Assembly (NCBI GenBank): GCA_964482515.1
Contig: CAYZXT010000019.1
Coordinates: 1 to 41,538, forward strand
Length of the DNA: 41,538 bases
Direction: 5' to 3'
Source of the DNA: CAYZXT01 sp964482515
Lineage (GTDB): Bacteria; Elusimicrobiota; Elusimicrobia; FEN-1173
Under the pieces are notes generated by a model. It was not told where the DNA came from, did no database searches, and saw only the letters and a list, made by a program, of their open reading frames with translations. Position 1 is the stretch's first letter. The number at the start of each line of letters is the position of its first letter. This document shows positions 7,341 through 15,526 of the stretch, piece by piece. The position numbers and the translations under genes are program-made.

Positions 7341-8719
7341 TGCCTCCCGCAAAAAAACCGCTTCAAATTCTGGTCGTGGACGATGAGCCCAACGTGGGGA
7401 TGATTTTCCACAGGATATTGTCTCAGGAAGGATATGAGGTCATTTCCGCGTCCAACGGCGAGGAGTGCCTTCGAAGCATCCGGAAGCAGAGTCCCCATTT
7501 GGTTTTTCTCGATGTGCGCATGCCCGGGATAGACGGGATTGAGACCTTGCGGCGCATCCGGGAAACGCACCCCAGCCTGCCTGTCATCGTCATGACGGCC
7601 TACAAGACCATCACGTCCGCGATCGAAAGCATGAAGCTGGGCGCCTTCGACTATTTGGTGAAACCGTTGGATACGGACAAGATCAAGGCTTTCGTAAAAC
7701 AAGCCCTCGACATCCAGACGATGTTTGAAAAAACCCAGGCGGCGGAGCGGAAGCCGGAGGCCCCGTCGGAAACCTCGCAGAACATGGTCGCGACGGGAGA
7801 AGAGATGCGGCAGATCCTGTCCCACGTGACCAAAGTGGCGCCCACGAATTTAACGGTGCTCATTCTCGGCGAAAGCGGCACCGGCAAGGAATTGGTGGCA
7901 AGGGCCATTCATATGAAGAGCGCGCGCAGCAAGGGCCCTTTCGTGGTTGTGGATTGCGCGGCCCTTCCGGAATCGTTGATTGAAAGCGAGCTTTTCGGAT
8001 ATGAGAAGGGCGCGTTCACGGGCGCCGACGTATCCAAGCCGGGGAAATTCGAGTCCGCCAACGGCGGGACGCTTTTCCTGGATGAAATAGGAAATCTCCC
8101 GCTCAACATTCAAGCCAAGCTTTTGCGGTTTTTGCAGGAACCGACGGTGGAGCGGTTGGGCGCCCGCAAAGGCCCTATAAGGATCGATGTGCGGGTCGTC
8201 GCCGCGACGAATTCCAATCTCGAAAAGGGGATTTTGCAGGGCACTTTCCGGGAAGACCTTTATCATCGCCTAAAGGTTTTCCTTCTCCAGTTGCCGCCCT
8301 TGCGCCAGAGGGGGGAAGCCGAGCTTCAGAGCTTGACGGAATATTTCCTGAAGGGTTTGATGGAACAGTTCAATAAAACGGATTTGCGTATCGCTCCGGA
8401 GACGTTCCATATCTTAAAATCATACCGCTGGCCGGGAAACATTCGTGAACTTCAGAATGCGCTTCGGAGCGCAGCTCTCCTCTCTGACGGTGTGGTCTTG
8501 CCGGAACACCTTCCTATGAGCATTCAGACCGCCATGGGCACCGCTTCTGTGACGCCGGAAAAGAGCGCTGAGGCGTTATCGGATGTCATTAAAAGGGTGG
8601 AACGCGAGCATATCAGCCAAGCTTTACAGCGTTTTCAAGGGGACAAGGAGAAGACCGCGGCAGCCCTTGGGATCGACCCCCAGACGCTTTTAAAAAAGAT
8701 ATCGGAATTAGGCATTTAA
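7340..8719 (+). CDS. Sigma-54-dependent response regulator (NtrC family)
   Basis: 459 residues in the canonical order. Receiver 8-125 with Asp58 (LVFLDVRMPG). AAA+ domain about 145-385 with Walker A GESGTGKE (177-184), GAFTGA loop (224-229) that contacts sigma-54, Walker B TLFLDE (244-249) and arginine-finger region FREDLYHRL. A Fis-type helix-turn-helix lies at about 422-457 (TAAALGIDPQTLLKKI). It would remodel closed complexes of sigma-54 polymerase. It is the last gene of the operon, and the next gene has a -24/-12 promoter, which makes that FN3 protein the obvious first target. The divergent sigma-54 at 366-1490 is the presumed partner. Confidence 0.95.
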   Translation: MPPAKKPLQILVVDDEPNVGMIFHRILSQEGYEVISASNGEECLRSIRKQSPHLVFLDVRMPGIDGIETLRRIRETHPSLPVIVMTAYKTITSAIESMKLGAFDYLVKPLDTDKIKAFVKQALDIQTMFEKTQAAERKPEAPSETSQNMVATGEEMRQILSHVTKVAPTNLTVLILGESGTGKELVARAIHMKSARSKGPFVVVDCAALPESLIESELFGYEKGAFTGADVSKPGKFESANGGTLFLDEIGNLPLNIQAKLLRFLQEPTVERLGARKGPIRIDVRVVAATNSNLEKGILQGTFREDLYHRLKVFLLQLPPLRQRGEAELQSLTEYFLKGLMEQFNKTDLRIAPETFHILKSYRWPGNIRELQNALRSAALLSDGVVLPEHLPMSIQTAMGTASVTPEKSAEALSDVIKRVEREHISQALQRFQGDKEKTAAALGIDPQTLLKKISELGI

Positions 8720-8772
8720 CCCACAAAGCACATCGTAAAATCAAATCAAAAACAGTTTTTTATATGTATTGA

Positions 8773-8798
8773 AATTATGCGGAAATCACGGCATATTT
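8773..8798. promoter_or_regulatory. Interrupted inverted repeat, candidate activator site
   Basis: AATTATGC (8773-8780) and GCATATTT (8791-8798) are complementary at 7 of 8 positions, separated by 10 nt. The dyad is centred about 60 bp upstream of the predicted sigma-54 transcription start. Enhancer sites for NtrC-type activators are such dyads, usually somewhat farther away. The assignment is a guess based on position and symmetry. Confidence 0.3.
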
Positions 8799-8819
8799 GT
8801 AAGGTACGCCGGCGAGGAA

Positions 8820-8835
8820 CGGCAATTGTGTTGCA
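8820..8835 (+). promoter_or_regulatory. Sigma-54 (-24/-12) promoter of the FN3 protein gene
   Basis: The element CGGCAATTGTGTTGCA matches the consensus TGGCACG-N4-TTGCA at every core position: GG at 8821-8822 and GC at 8833-8834 are spaced exactly 12 nt apart, and TTGCA is intact. Transcription would start near 8846. This fits the sigma-54 activator gene ending 100 nt upstream and rules out the ATG at 8846 as the translation start. Confidence 0.75.
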
Positions 8836-8902
8836 TTGAAGTGGTATGAATTATACCAGGCGTCGAAATAGTCGATGGAATCGTGTGTCTCGAGGTGGAT
8901 TC

Positions 8903-11900
8903 ATGGTTGAGAGGCTGATAGCCCCAAAAAACATCCGAGAACCGGGGGGAAGCAATCCAACGGTCAAGGCGTTCTTCGTTTTGGGTCTATTGGCGGCGGC
9001 TTCCACTGTAGGTGCCTACGAAATGACCGGCGGTGTTTATCGCGTGACGCGGGATGATGTTAACGCCGGGGGACTCTTCCAAGCCGGCGGGACGTATCTG
9101 TTAAACGGATCCGTCAGCGGTATTGAATCCGTCAGCGCTGCCGACGTGACGCAAATTAAATCCGGATTTGAAGCCGTACAGGACTATCCCGGAACCATTG
9201 TCGATGTGCAGCTTTCGACAAGGAGCGTCTTGAGCGCGAATTCCGGCGAATTGGATTTGCGATGGACGGCGCCGGCGGCGGAAGTACTTATGAATCAGGA
9301 ATCAACTCTCTATATCATTAAATACGCTTCTGGACCAATTTCCACACAAGCCGTTTTTGCCGCCACCACTACTTATGATCAATCCATTGATCCCACGGCG
9401 CCGGGATCGCAGGAAAGCCTTACCTTGACCGGCCTTATCGCCAATACCAGTTATTACGTCGCCATCGAAGCACAGGACAGGGATCAAAACCAGGCGTATT
9501 TGTCCGTGGGAGCGTCGACCGTTCCGGTCGTGACGTTGTCACCAATCCCTGGATTTGTTTTTGTGCTTGAAAGTTCGCAGACGTACATCAGAATTCAGTG
9601 GCAGTCGGACAACCCCTATCCGGGAACGCCTGTGAAGTATGAAGCGCAGATTACGGATGTGCCCGATTTTAGTTCGATCACAAGCTTTAATATTTTCAAT
9701 TCCACCGTTCAATTCAGCACCGGAACGACATTCAGCGGGCTTACTTCCGGAACTTCCTATTACATGCGCGTGCGGTCTTTCAACCGCGTCAACGCCCCCT
9801 CCGTTTGGGCTTATTCAAGTTCTACCAGTACGTCTTTGGGAACGCCCGGGATGCCGTTCTTCAGAGACATCACGATCACCTCACTGACGGCGTTCTGGGC
9901 GCCCTTGTCCGGAGCGATTTATTCCGTGGAAGAGTGGGAGAACCCTGATTTTATTGGAATTCCCAAAGACATTAAAATGACCGGGACCACTCCCTCGGCG
10001 ACTTTTACGGGGTTGAATCATAACACCACATACTGGTATCGGGTGCAGGGGAGCGTGAACGGACAAGCCACGGCGTACGGCGATTCCAATTTCACGATGA
10101 CGGCGGTCAACGCCGTGACGCCAACCGGTTATACCATCAATAAAACCAGCGCGTCCTTCACTTGGACTGATGGATTCAACCAAAACAATCTTCCTATTTC
10201 ATACCGGGTTGAAATTTCGACCCGATCCAATTTCACGCCCTTGTTCACATCTTCGACGATCCTTTCGTCGGCCTCTTTCCCGCATGCTGCGCCCTACTCC
10301 TCTACGTCGACCGTATTGATTCCCAATACCACGTATTACTATCGCGTCATGGCTTTGAATGGCATTGGAAACCCCACGACCAGTTATTTCATCAATGCCG
10401 CGGGAGGTCCGCGCGCGACGGACCCGGTCGTCCCGGATGGCATTAATTTCCAAAGCGTTTCCTTTACCCAATTCCTGGTCAGTTGGTTCGAGAATGCCGT
10501 CGCTCCTGACAACCCCGTCGGCGGTTCCAATGGCACGCAGTATGAGGTAAAAGTCACGACGGGGGCCGATGCCGACGCGCCAGCCGTTGATTACGTGATT
10601 ACAAAATCAACGGATCCCCAAACTCATGTCTTTGATCAAAACCTTTTCGCCAATACGACCTATTTCGTCAGCGTGCGCGCCAAAGGACGGTCGGTTGTCA
10701 ACAACACCGACAGCGATTGGTTGACGGTTTCGACGGTCACGAGACCGACAAGCGTTACCAATCCTTCCTTTGCCGTGGATTTAACGTCCGCCACGTTGTT
10801 TTGGGAAACCACTAACGGGTTGACGACCGAATATGAAGTTGAGCTCCTGCGCGACGGCTTTCAGCTTGCGACGTCAACGACATATCTGACGAACACGACG
10901 TTCGCCGAGGCCTTTAACGTCGCCTTGGCCACGAACACGACGTACAATTTCCGCATCCACACGACCCCCAACGGCAATTGGCCCGAGCCGGCTTACGTTC
11001 AAGTGACGACTTCCACATTGGCGGACATTCCCGCGTTCGCCGCGTCGACCTTTACAGCGGTCAGCTCGAATACCATCTCCGTCCAGTGGGGATTGAATAC
11101 GAACCCGTCGGATACGACATTCCGGGTGAAATACTCCACGGACAATTTCGTTTCATCTTTGTTTACTCAGGATGTAGTGGCGACGACCAGCACGGTGCTT
11201 ACGGGATTGTTGTCCGACACGACCTATTGGGTTCGCGTGTCGGCGGTCAACCGAATCGGCCGCGAAACGGCGGATCTGGATTTGGGCAACATCGTTACGT
11301 TGGCCAATTTGCCGATCTTCACTTCGTTCGTCGTGGGAATCACATCGATCACCGTTTCATGGAACCCCAACAGCAACTCACCGACCACCGTTTATCAAAC
11401 GACGAGCAGCCTCGTGGCGGACGGATCGCTCGTCCACACCAACAACAATATCGTTGGTACAAGCTGGACGGATGCCGGCTTAAGCGTAAACACACCTTAC
11501 ACTTTCTCGATTCGCGCTGTTAACAAAAGCGGGGTTCCTACCGCTTGGGCCGTCCTGGGTTCCACCTGGACCTTGGCCGCCACGCCGCCCCAGCCATCCT
11601 TGCCCGTTTTGGACACGCCGAATTCCCTCATAATGTCGTTCTCACAGGGCACCAATCCTCTTGGCAGCCCCGGCGGACGGACGCAGTTCGCCATTCAGAT
11701 CATATACGACGGGTACGGCGTTGCCGCCCAAAACATAACGAACCATTTCATCAGTCCGGTGGTTTCGGACGGCGCCAATATACACGCCGTCTCCGCCTCC
11801 ACAAATATCGCGGATTCGTCAAACTGGGGCACATATTCGGAGTGGCAAAACGGCGTTTTTGTCGCGACGGGACTTAACCCCGGTACGAACATTTTCTATG

Positions 11901-13891
11901 CGGTCTATGCGCGGAACGGCGACAACGGCAGTGAGCCCAGGATCCCGACCTCACCCAGCGTGAGCCAGCAGGGATATACATATTCCGGAACCCCGGTTGT
12001 TCTTTTGGGGGACATAACGGCGGACGCTTCACAAAGCGCGCAGGTGTGGGTTAATACATTGGTGACATCGTTCACCGCGACCGGAGCCTATCACTATCAT
12101 TTCCAACTCGGGACCGTTTATAATCAGTCCGGGATGACCATAAGTCACCCCGGCTGGCACGGCACTATTCAGGCTGGAACGATGTATGCGGATGAGGTCT
12201 CGGATGCGGATTATAACGGCGGCGTGATCGGTTTCCGTGTTCCAGGCGAAGGAGAGTATTACTTGAACATACTGGGAGATGACTATCCTTTCTCCGCCCA
12301 GTTCGGTTTGCCACCGAACCAGCATTCAAACGGGCCGCTTAATAAAGGGACGCCCTTCGAGTTCTACGTCGATCTGCAAAAACCTGCGGTGCAGGATATT
12401 ACGGCGCAATTCACGTCCACTGTCTCGGTGCCGATTTTCTCGGGAGTGGCGACGCCGGCCAAAATGCCTTTCTTTAAATGGAACACCATCAACACGGTGG
12501 GGACTTCCGCAAGCTATACCAGTCCTATCGTCGGATACAATTACAGCTTATCCACGGATCCTTCCGTCAACCCATCGACGGGAACGGTCGATCCGAGCGT
12601 TTCCTTCACGGCCCAATCCCAATTCGCCTACACGGCTTCGGTGGAAATCACTACGCCGGCCGTCTACGGAAATACATACTTCTTTAAGGTTTCCGCCAAG
12701 GACCAGGCCGGAAACTGGAGCGATCCCGTCACGTTCATTTATATGCCCCGGCCCGATACGGAATTCCCGCGCGTGCTGAACGTGGCCTACGGAGGGGTTC
12801 TTGTCCCCTCGTCGGGCGCGGGTGTGGCCGTCAGCACCACGCCCCTCATCAACGTCCAGTTCTCTAAGCGGATGCATGGCCCCACCATGGAAGCGGACGG
12901 CTTCTACCTGCAAGGCACGATGGATAAGTCGTGCAATCCTATCTCCCACCAAATTCCTTTGACGATAACGTACTCTACGCTCACACGCACGGCCGACATG
13001 GCTCCACAGGCAGTCTTGGAGGACGGCTATCATTATGAGCTGGTATCGAGTACCAAGGTTATAGACGAGGCGGGCAACCCGCTGTATGAGCAGGTACAGA
13101 AGAAATTCTGGACCCTCATGGATCCCAATACGGATAACTGCCACGTCGATGATGACGGCAGCGGCACAAAAGTCCTTTTCCCGCAGAACGCCTGGGGCCC
13201 TTGGCCGGCGGGGAACGCCATCAATTCCAATCCGCTCGACTCACCAATGGCCGCGCCGGCGCTTCCGAACATCATCGTCAACGCCAACGACACGGCGCGC
13301 CGGATCGCCGGGGAATTCGCCCAGCCGATCGCCATCAAAGAATTCAACCTGTACAACGCGGCGGGCCAGCGCGTTTCCGGCGTCTTCAATACAGATGTCA
13401 CGCTCGTTATGCCCTATCCTGACGCGAATGACGACGGAATCGTGGACGACACCAATCCCCCCGTGCGCGCCAATGCGCTTGTCCTTTCCTGGCTGGATGA
13501 AGAGACGGGAATTTGGGTGCGGGTGCCGGGCAGCGTGGTGGATGTGAAAGCCAAGACCATTACCACGCCCATACGCCACTTCAGCGTTTACGGAATCATC
13601 GGGACGCCTTCCATGGATTTATCCAACGCCTACGCGTTCCCGGTGCCGTTCAAGCCGTCCTTGGGCCATCGGCAAATAGGGTTCAAGAACCTGTCGGACG
13701 TCGGCGTCATAAGGGTCTATACGATCAATGGGGAATTGGTGCGCGAGTTGCCCATATCGGCGTCCAATCAGGGGATCCTGTATTGGGACGTGACGAACAG
13801 CAGCGGCGAACCCGTGGCCAGCGACGTTTACCTTTACCTCATCCAAAACGACCAACAGAAGAAGACCGGCAAATTGATGATCGTGCGGTAA
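8903..13891 (+). CDS. Giant secreted FN3-repeat surface protein with FlgD-like C-terminal module
   Basis: 1662 residues from ATG 8903, chosen because GAGGTG (8892-8897) precedes it, the sigma-54 promoter would start RNA near 8846, and a signal peptide follows (AFFVLGLLAAASTVGA, cleavage near residue 38). About ten fibronectin-III modules are visible by their repeated closing strand (such as NTTYWYRVQG, DTTYWVRVSAVNR, NTPYTFSIRAVNK) between roughly 100 and 1290. Then comes an SbsA/Big_5-like Ig domain (PLINVQFSKRM). The last 90 residues form a FlgD-like module (FPVPFKPS... VRVYTINGELVRELP-like strands ending GKLMIVR) typical of exported proteins in several Gram-negative phyla. It is Thr/Ser/Asn-rich with no enzymatic motif. 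Likely an adhesive or structural cell-surface protein; the ligand is unknown. Confidence 0.85.
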   Translation: MVERLIAPKNIREPGGSNPTVKAFFVLGLLAAASTVGAYEMTGGVYRVTRDDVNAGGLFQAGGTYLLNGSVSGIESVSAADVTQIKSGFEAVQDYPGTIVDVQLSTRSVLSANSGELDLRWTAPAAEVLMNQESTLYIIKYASGPISTQAVFAATTTYDQSIDPTAPGSQESLTLTGLIANTSYYVAIEAQDRDQNQAYLSVGASTVPVVTLSPIPGFVFVLESSQTYIRIQWQSDNPYPGTPVKYEAQITDVPDFSSITSFNIFNSTVQFSTGTTFSGLTSGTSYYMRVRSFNRVNAPSVWAYSSSTSTSLGTPGMPFFRDITITSLTAFWAPLSGAIYSVEEWENPDFIGIPKDIKMTGTTPSATFTGLNHNTTYWYRVQGSVNGQATAYGDSNFTMTAVNAVTPTGYTINKTSASFTWTDGFNQNNLPISYRVEISTRSNFTPLFTSSTILSSASFPHAAPYSSTSTVLIPNTTYYYRVMALNGIGNPTTSYFINAAGGPRATDPVVPDGINFQSVSFTQFLVSWFENAVAPDNPVGGSNGTQYEVKVTTGADADAPAVDYVITKSTDPQTHVFDQNLFANTTYFVSVRAKGRSVVNNTDSDWLTVSTVTRPTSVTNPSFAVDLTSATLFWETTNGLTTEYEVELLRDGFQLATSTTYLTNTTFAEAFNVALATNTTYNFRIHTTPNGNWPEPAYVQVTTSTLADIPAFAASTFTAVSSNTISVQWGLNTNPSDTTFRVKYSTDNFVSSLFTQDVVATTSTVLTGLLSDTTYWVRVSAVNRIGRETADLDLGNIVTLANLPIFTSFVVGITSITVSWNPNSNSPTTVYQTTSSLVADGSLVHTNNNIVGTSWTDAGLSVNTPYTFSIRAVNKSGVPTAWAVLGSTWTLAATPPQPSLPVLDTPNSLIMSFSQGTNPLGSPGGRTQFAIQIIYDGYGVAAQNITNHFISPVVSDGANIHAVSASTNIADSSNWGTYSEWQNGVFVATGLNPGTNIFYAVYARNGDNGSEPRIPTSPSVSQQGYTYSGTPVVLLGDITADASQSAQVWVNTLVTSFTATGAYHYHFQLGTVYNQSGMTISHPGWHGTIQAGTMYADEVSDADYNGGVIGFRVPGEGEYYLNILGDDYPFSAQFGLPPNQHSNGPLNKGTPFEFYVDLQKPAVQDITAQFTSTVSVPIFSGVATPAKMPFFKWNTINTVGTSASYTSPIVGYNYSLSTDPSVNPSTGTVDPSVSFTAQSQFAYTASVEITTPAVYGNTYFFKVSAKDQAGNWSDPVTFIYMPRPDTEFPRVLNVAYGGVLVPSSGAGVAVSTTPLINVQFSKRMHGPTMEADGFYLQGTMDKSCNPISHQIPLTITYSTLTRTADMAPQAVLEDGYHYELVSSTKVIDEAGNPLYEQVQKKFWTLMDPNTDNCHVDDDGSGTKVLFPQNAWGPWPAGNAINSNPLDSPMAAPALPNIIVNANDTARRIAGEFAQPIAIKEFNLYNAAGQRVSGVFNTDVTLVMPYPDANDDGIVDDTNPPVRANALVLSWLDEETGIWVRVPGSVVDVKAKTITTPIRHFSVYGIIGTPSMDLSNAYAFPVPFKPSLGHRQIGFKNLSDVGVIRVYTINGELVRELPISASNQGILYWDVTNSSGEPVASDVYLYLIQNDQQKKTGKLMIVR

Positions 13892-13943
13892 TCCAGCCGC
13901 ACCTCCCCGCATTCCTCCTTGATCCGTCACCCCAAGGCAAATT

Positions 13944-13952
13944 TGATATACT
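13944..13952 (+). promoter_or_regulatory. Extended -10 promoter of tatA
   Basis: TGATATACT (13944-13952) is an extended -10 (TGn followed by TATACT) 36 nt upstream of the tatA start, with no convincing -35. It leaves a short leader containing a strong AGGAGG ribosome-binding site. Confidence 0.45.
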
Positions 13953-13987
13953 TCCCTTGCGTTTGTCGGACAATTTAGGAGGAAATC

Positions 13988-14176
13988 ATGTTTGGTATGG
14001 GTATGCAGGAGTTGATCGTTATTTTGGTCATCGCTCTGTTGCTTTTCGGAGCCAAACGTCTTCCGGAGGTCGGCCGCAGCCTGGGCCGTTCCATCTCCGC
14101 TTTTAAAGAAGGATTGAAGCGCGGCGAGGACGAGGAAGGCAAGCCTTCAGACGGCGATCAGGGAAAGAAACCCTGA
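13988..14176 (+). CDS. tatA: Sec-independent translocase protein TatA
   Basis: 62 residues: a short N-terminus, one membrane helix (about 7-21, ELIVILVIALLLFGA), the hinge FGAKRLPEVGRSLG, then an amphipathic helix and a charged Glu/Lys tail. This is the TatA/E pattern; it oligomerises into the pore of the twin-arginine translocon for folded proteins. A strong AGGAGG lies 8 nt before the ATG. tatC follows after 65 nt; no separate tatB is present, so TatA may serve both roles, as in minimal Tat systems. Length and hinge match the family. Confidence 0.95.
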   Translation: MFGMGMQELIVILVIALLLFGAKRLPEVGRSLGRSISAFKEGLKRGEDEEGKPSDGDQGKKP

Positions 14177-14241
14177 ACGAAGATAATCGATAGAATTCAA
14201 TCCTCTCTGACTCGAACAAAACCCCTTCGATCCCTTACCCC

Positions 14242-14982
14242 GTGAACTCTGAACCATCACAGCCCACCGATACGCCGGATGACCAGGCCCGTCCCCTGAC
14301 GGACCATCTGGAAGAGCTCCGGCGCCGCCTTTTCTGGAGCGTCATAACCGTGGCGGCGGCTTCTTTCGCGTCCTATTATTTCACCGATTACCTCATTCAT
14401 CAGATGGCCCGGCTAGTCGGCCCCATGGTGTTCCTGAGCCCGACGGAAGCCATCTTGACGAAGTTGAAATTGGCTTTTATGCTCGGGACGCTGTTGTCCA
14501 TGCCGTTTTTGATTTACCACCTGTGGCGTTACATCGGAGTGGCTTTGACCGTCAGCGAGCGGCGGATCGTTCTGGGCGCCCTGCCTTTTTCCTACCTTTT
14601 GTTCATGGCTGGGGTCGCCCTTTCGTGCCTGGTCGTCACGCCGGCGGGTTTGAGGTTCCTGGTGAGTTTCGGAAGCCAGGACCTACGCCCCTTGATTTCG
14701 GTCCAGTCTTGCTTAGAGTTTGTTTTTTGGATGTCCTTGGGGATGGGAATCGTTTTTCAGCTTCCTGTTGTGATCGCCGCGCTGGCTCGCTGGGGTTTCC
14801 TGCGGGCGGCGACATTGAGATTGTACCGCCGCCACGCGGTCGTCGCCATTCTGATATTGGCCGCCATCCTGACGCCCGGTCCGGACATGGTCTCCCAGCT
14901 GCTGATGGCGGTTCCGACTTATTTGTTGTTTGAAATATCCGTTTGGGTGGCGGCGTGGGTGGAGCCGAAGGATCAGGCGTAA
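14242..14982 (+). CDS. tatC: Sec-independent translocase protein TatC
   Basis: 246 residues starting at GTG. The cytoplasmic N-terminal signature LTDHLEELRRRLFWS is followed by six predicted membrane helices. The conserved first-periplasmic-loop segment reads FLSPTEAILTKLKLAF, and the late loop LTPGPDMVSQLLMAVPTYLLFE corresponds to the family TPPDxxSQ motif. TatC recognises twin-arginine signal peptides and recruits TatA. No good Shine-Dalgarno precedes the GTG, but the start gives a normal N-terminus. The gene ends shortly before a bidirectional terminator facing the ferredoxin gene. Confidence 0.95.
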   Translation: MNSEPSQPTDTPDDQARPLTDHLEELRRRLFWSVITVAAASFASYYFTDYLIHQMARLVGPMVFLSPTEAILTKLKLAFMLGTLLSMPFLIYHLWRYIGVALTVSERRIVLGALPFSYLLFMAGVALSCLVVTPAGLRFLVSFGSQDLRPLISVQSCLEFVFWMSLGMGIVFQLPVVIAALARWGFLRAATLRLYRRHAVVAILILAAILTPGPDMVSQLLMAVPTYLLFEISVWVAAWVEPKDQA

Positions 14983-15006
14983 TTCAAGGAATGAGGATCT
15001 GGACAC

Positions 15007-15051
15007 AAAAAAAACCGGCGGACCGTTTATGGCCCGCCGGTTTCGTTTTTT
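15007..15051. terminator. Bidirectional intrinsic terminator between tatC and ferredoxin
   Basis: AACCGGCGG (15013-15021) pairs with CCGCCGGTT (15034-15042), a 9-bp stem. Eight A (15007-15014) precede it and a T-rich run (15041-15051) follows, so it can end transcription from both convergent genes. Confidence 0.88.
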
Positions 15052-15060
15052 AGAAGTAGA

Positions 15061-15378
15061 TTATTTCGGGGTGATTTTGATGGCGACGGGGGGGCAGACG
15101 CTTTCGCAGGCCATGCAGAAAATGCAGGCCGCTTCCTTGGCCGGGTCGGCTTTCTTTCCGGAGGCCGGATGGCCGGGGGTATCGAGCCATTCGAACACGT
15201 TTTCCGGGCAAGCGTCGATGCAGGCGCCGTCGGCGGTGCAGAGGTCGAAATCAACCGCCACCCATGTGCCGTGAATGCCGAGCTTGGTGGGTTTTTCTTC
15301 CGTGCCCCATATGGCGTGCCCCGCGTGCTCGCCGGTCTGTTTTAAATTGGTCATGAAATCTGGATCAATCGCTGCCAT
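15061..15378 (-). CDS. Zinc-containing dicluster ferredoxin of archaeal (Sulfolobus) type
   Basis: 105 residues. The N-terminal extension carries the zinc ligands of the Sulfolobus/Thermoplasma ferredoxins: His18 and His21 in GEHAGH, His36 in LGIHG, and Asp78 in KKADP. Cluster motif I is CTADGACIDACP (Cys47, Asp50, Cys53, Cys57); Asp50 in place of a Cys suggests a [3Fe-4S] cluster, as in the archaeal protein. Motif II is CIFCMACESVCP (Cys85, 88, 91, 95) for a [4Fe-4S]. The segment VFEWLDTPGHPASGKKADP is nearly identical in style to the archaeal proteins. It is a soluble low-potential electron carrier, probably for ferredoxin-dependent oxidoreductases. It is the only - strand gene, has its own promoter, and AAGGGAG precedes the ATG. 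No partner oxidoreductase is adjacent. Confidence 0.93.
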   Translation of the reverse strand: MAAIDPDFMTNLKQTGEHAGHAIWGTEEKPTKLGIHGTWVAVDFDLCTADGACIDACPENVFEWLDTPGHPASGKKADPAKEAACIFCMACESVCPPVAIKITPK

Positions 15379-15421
15379 TTAAATCTCCCTTCAGGATGTT
15401 TGTGAAACAGGTCACGAATTT

Positions 15422-15450
15422 AATTTATCAAATGAAAGGTATAGCGTCAA
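15422..15450 (-). promoter_or_regulatory. Sigma-70 promoter of the ferredoxin gene
   Basis: On the - strand TTGACG (15450-15445), 17 nt, then TAAATT (15427-15422). Transcription would start near 15415, giving a leader of about 37 nt before the start codon at 15378. Confidence 0.6.
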
Positions 15451-15491
15451 GGATTCGAAAAGATTAAGTTGAATATACCGCCCGCTCGGGC

Positions 15492-15520
15492 TTGCCAAAC
15501 CCCCTGGATTTCGCTAGAAT
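15492..15520 (+). promoter_or_regulatory. Sigma-70 promoter of the rpsB operon
   Basis: TTGCCA (15492-15497), 17-nt spacer, TAGAAT (15515-15520). The start site near 15527 would give a leader of about 290 nt. It diverges from the ferredoxin promoter 42 nt away. Confidence 0.65.
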
Positions 15521-15526
15521 CCGTAC

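Noticed and set aside
8846..8902. FN3 gene start at ATG 8846
   Set aside because: The predicted sigma-54 RNA would begin at about this base, the added 19 residues are basic and spoil the signal peptide, and ATG 8903 has GAGGTG upstream.
8903..13891. FN3 repeats as a nucleotide tandem repeat or mobile element
   Set aside because: The repeats are diverged at the DNA level and only visible as protein modules; no inverted ends or transposase present.
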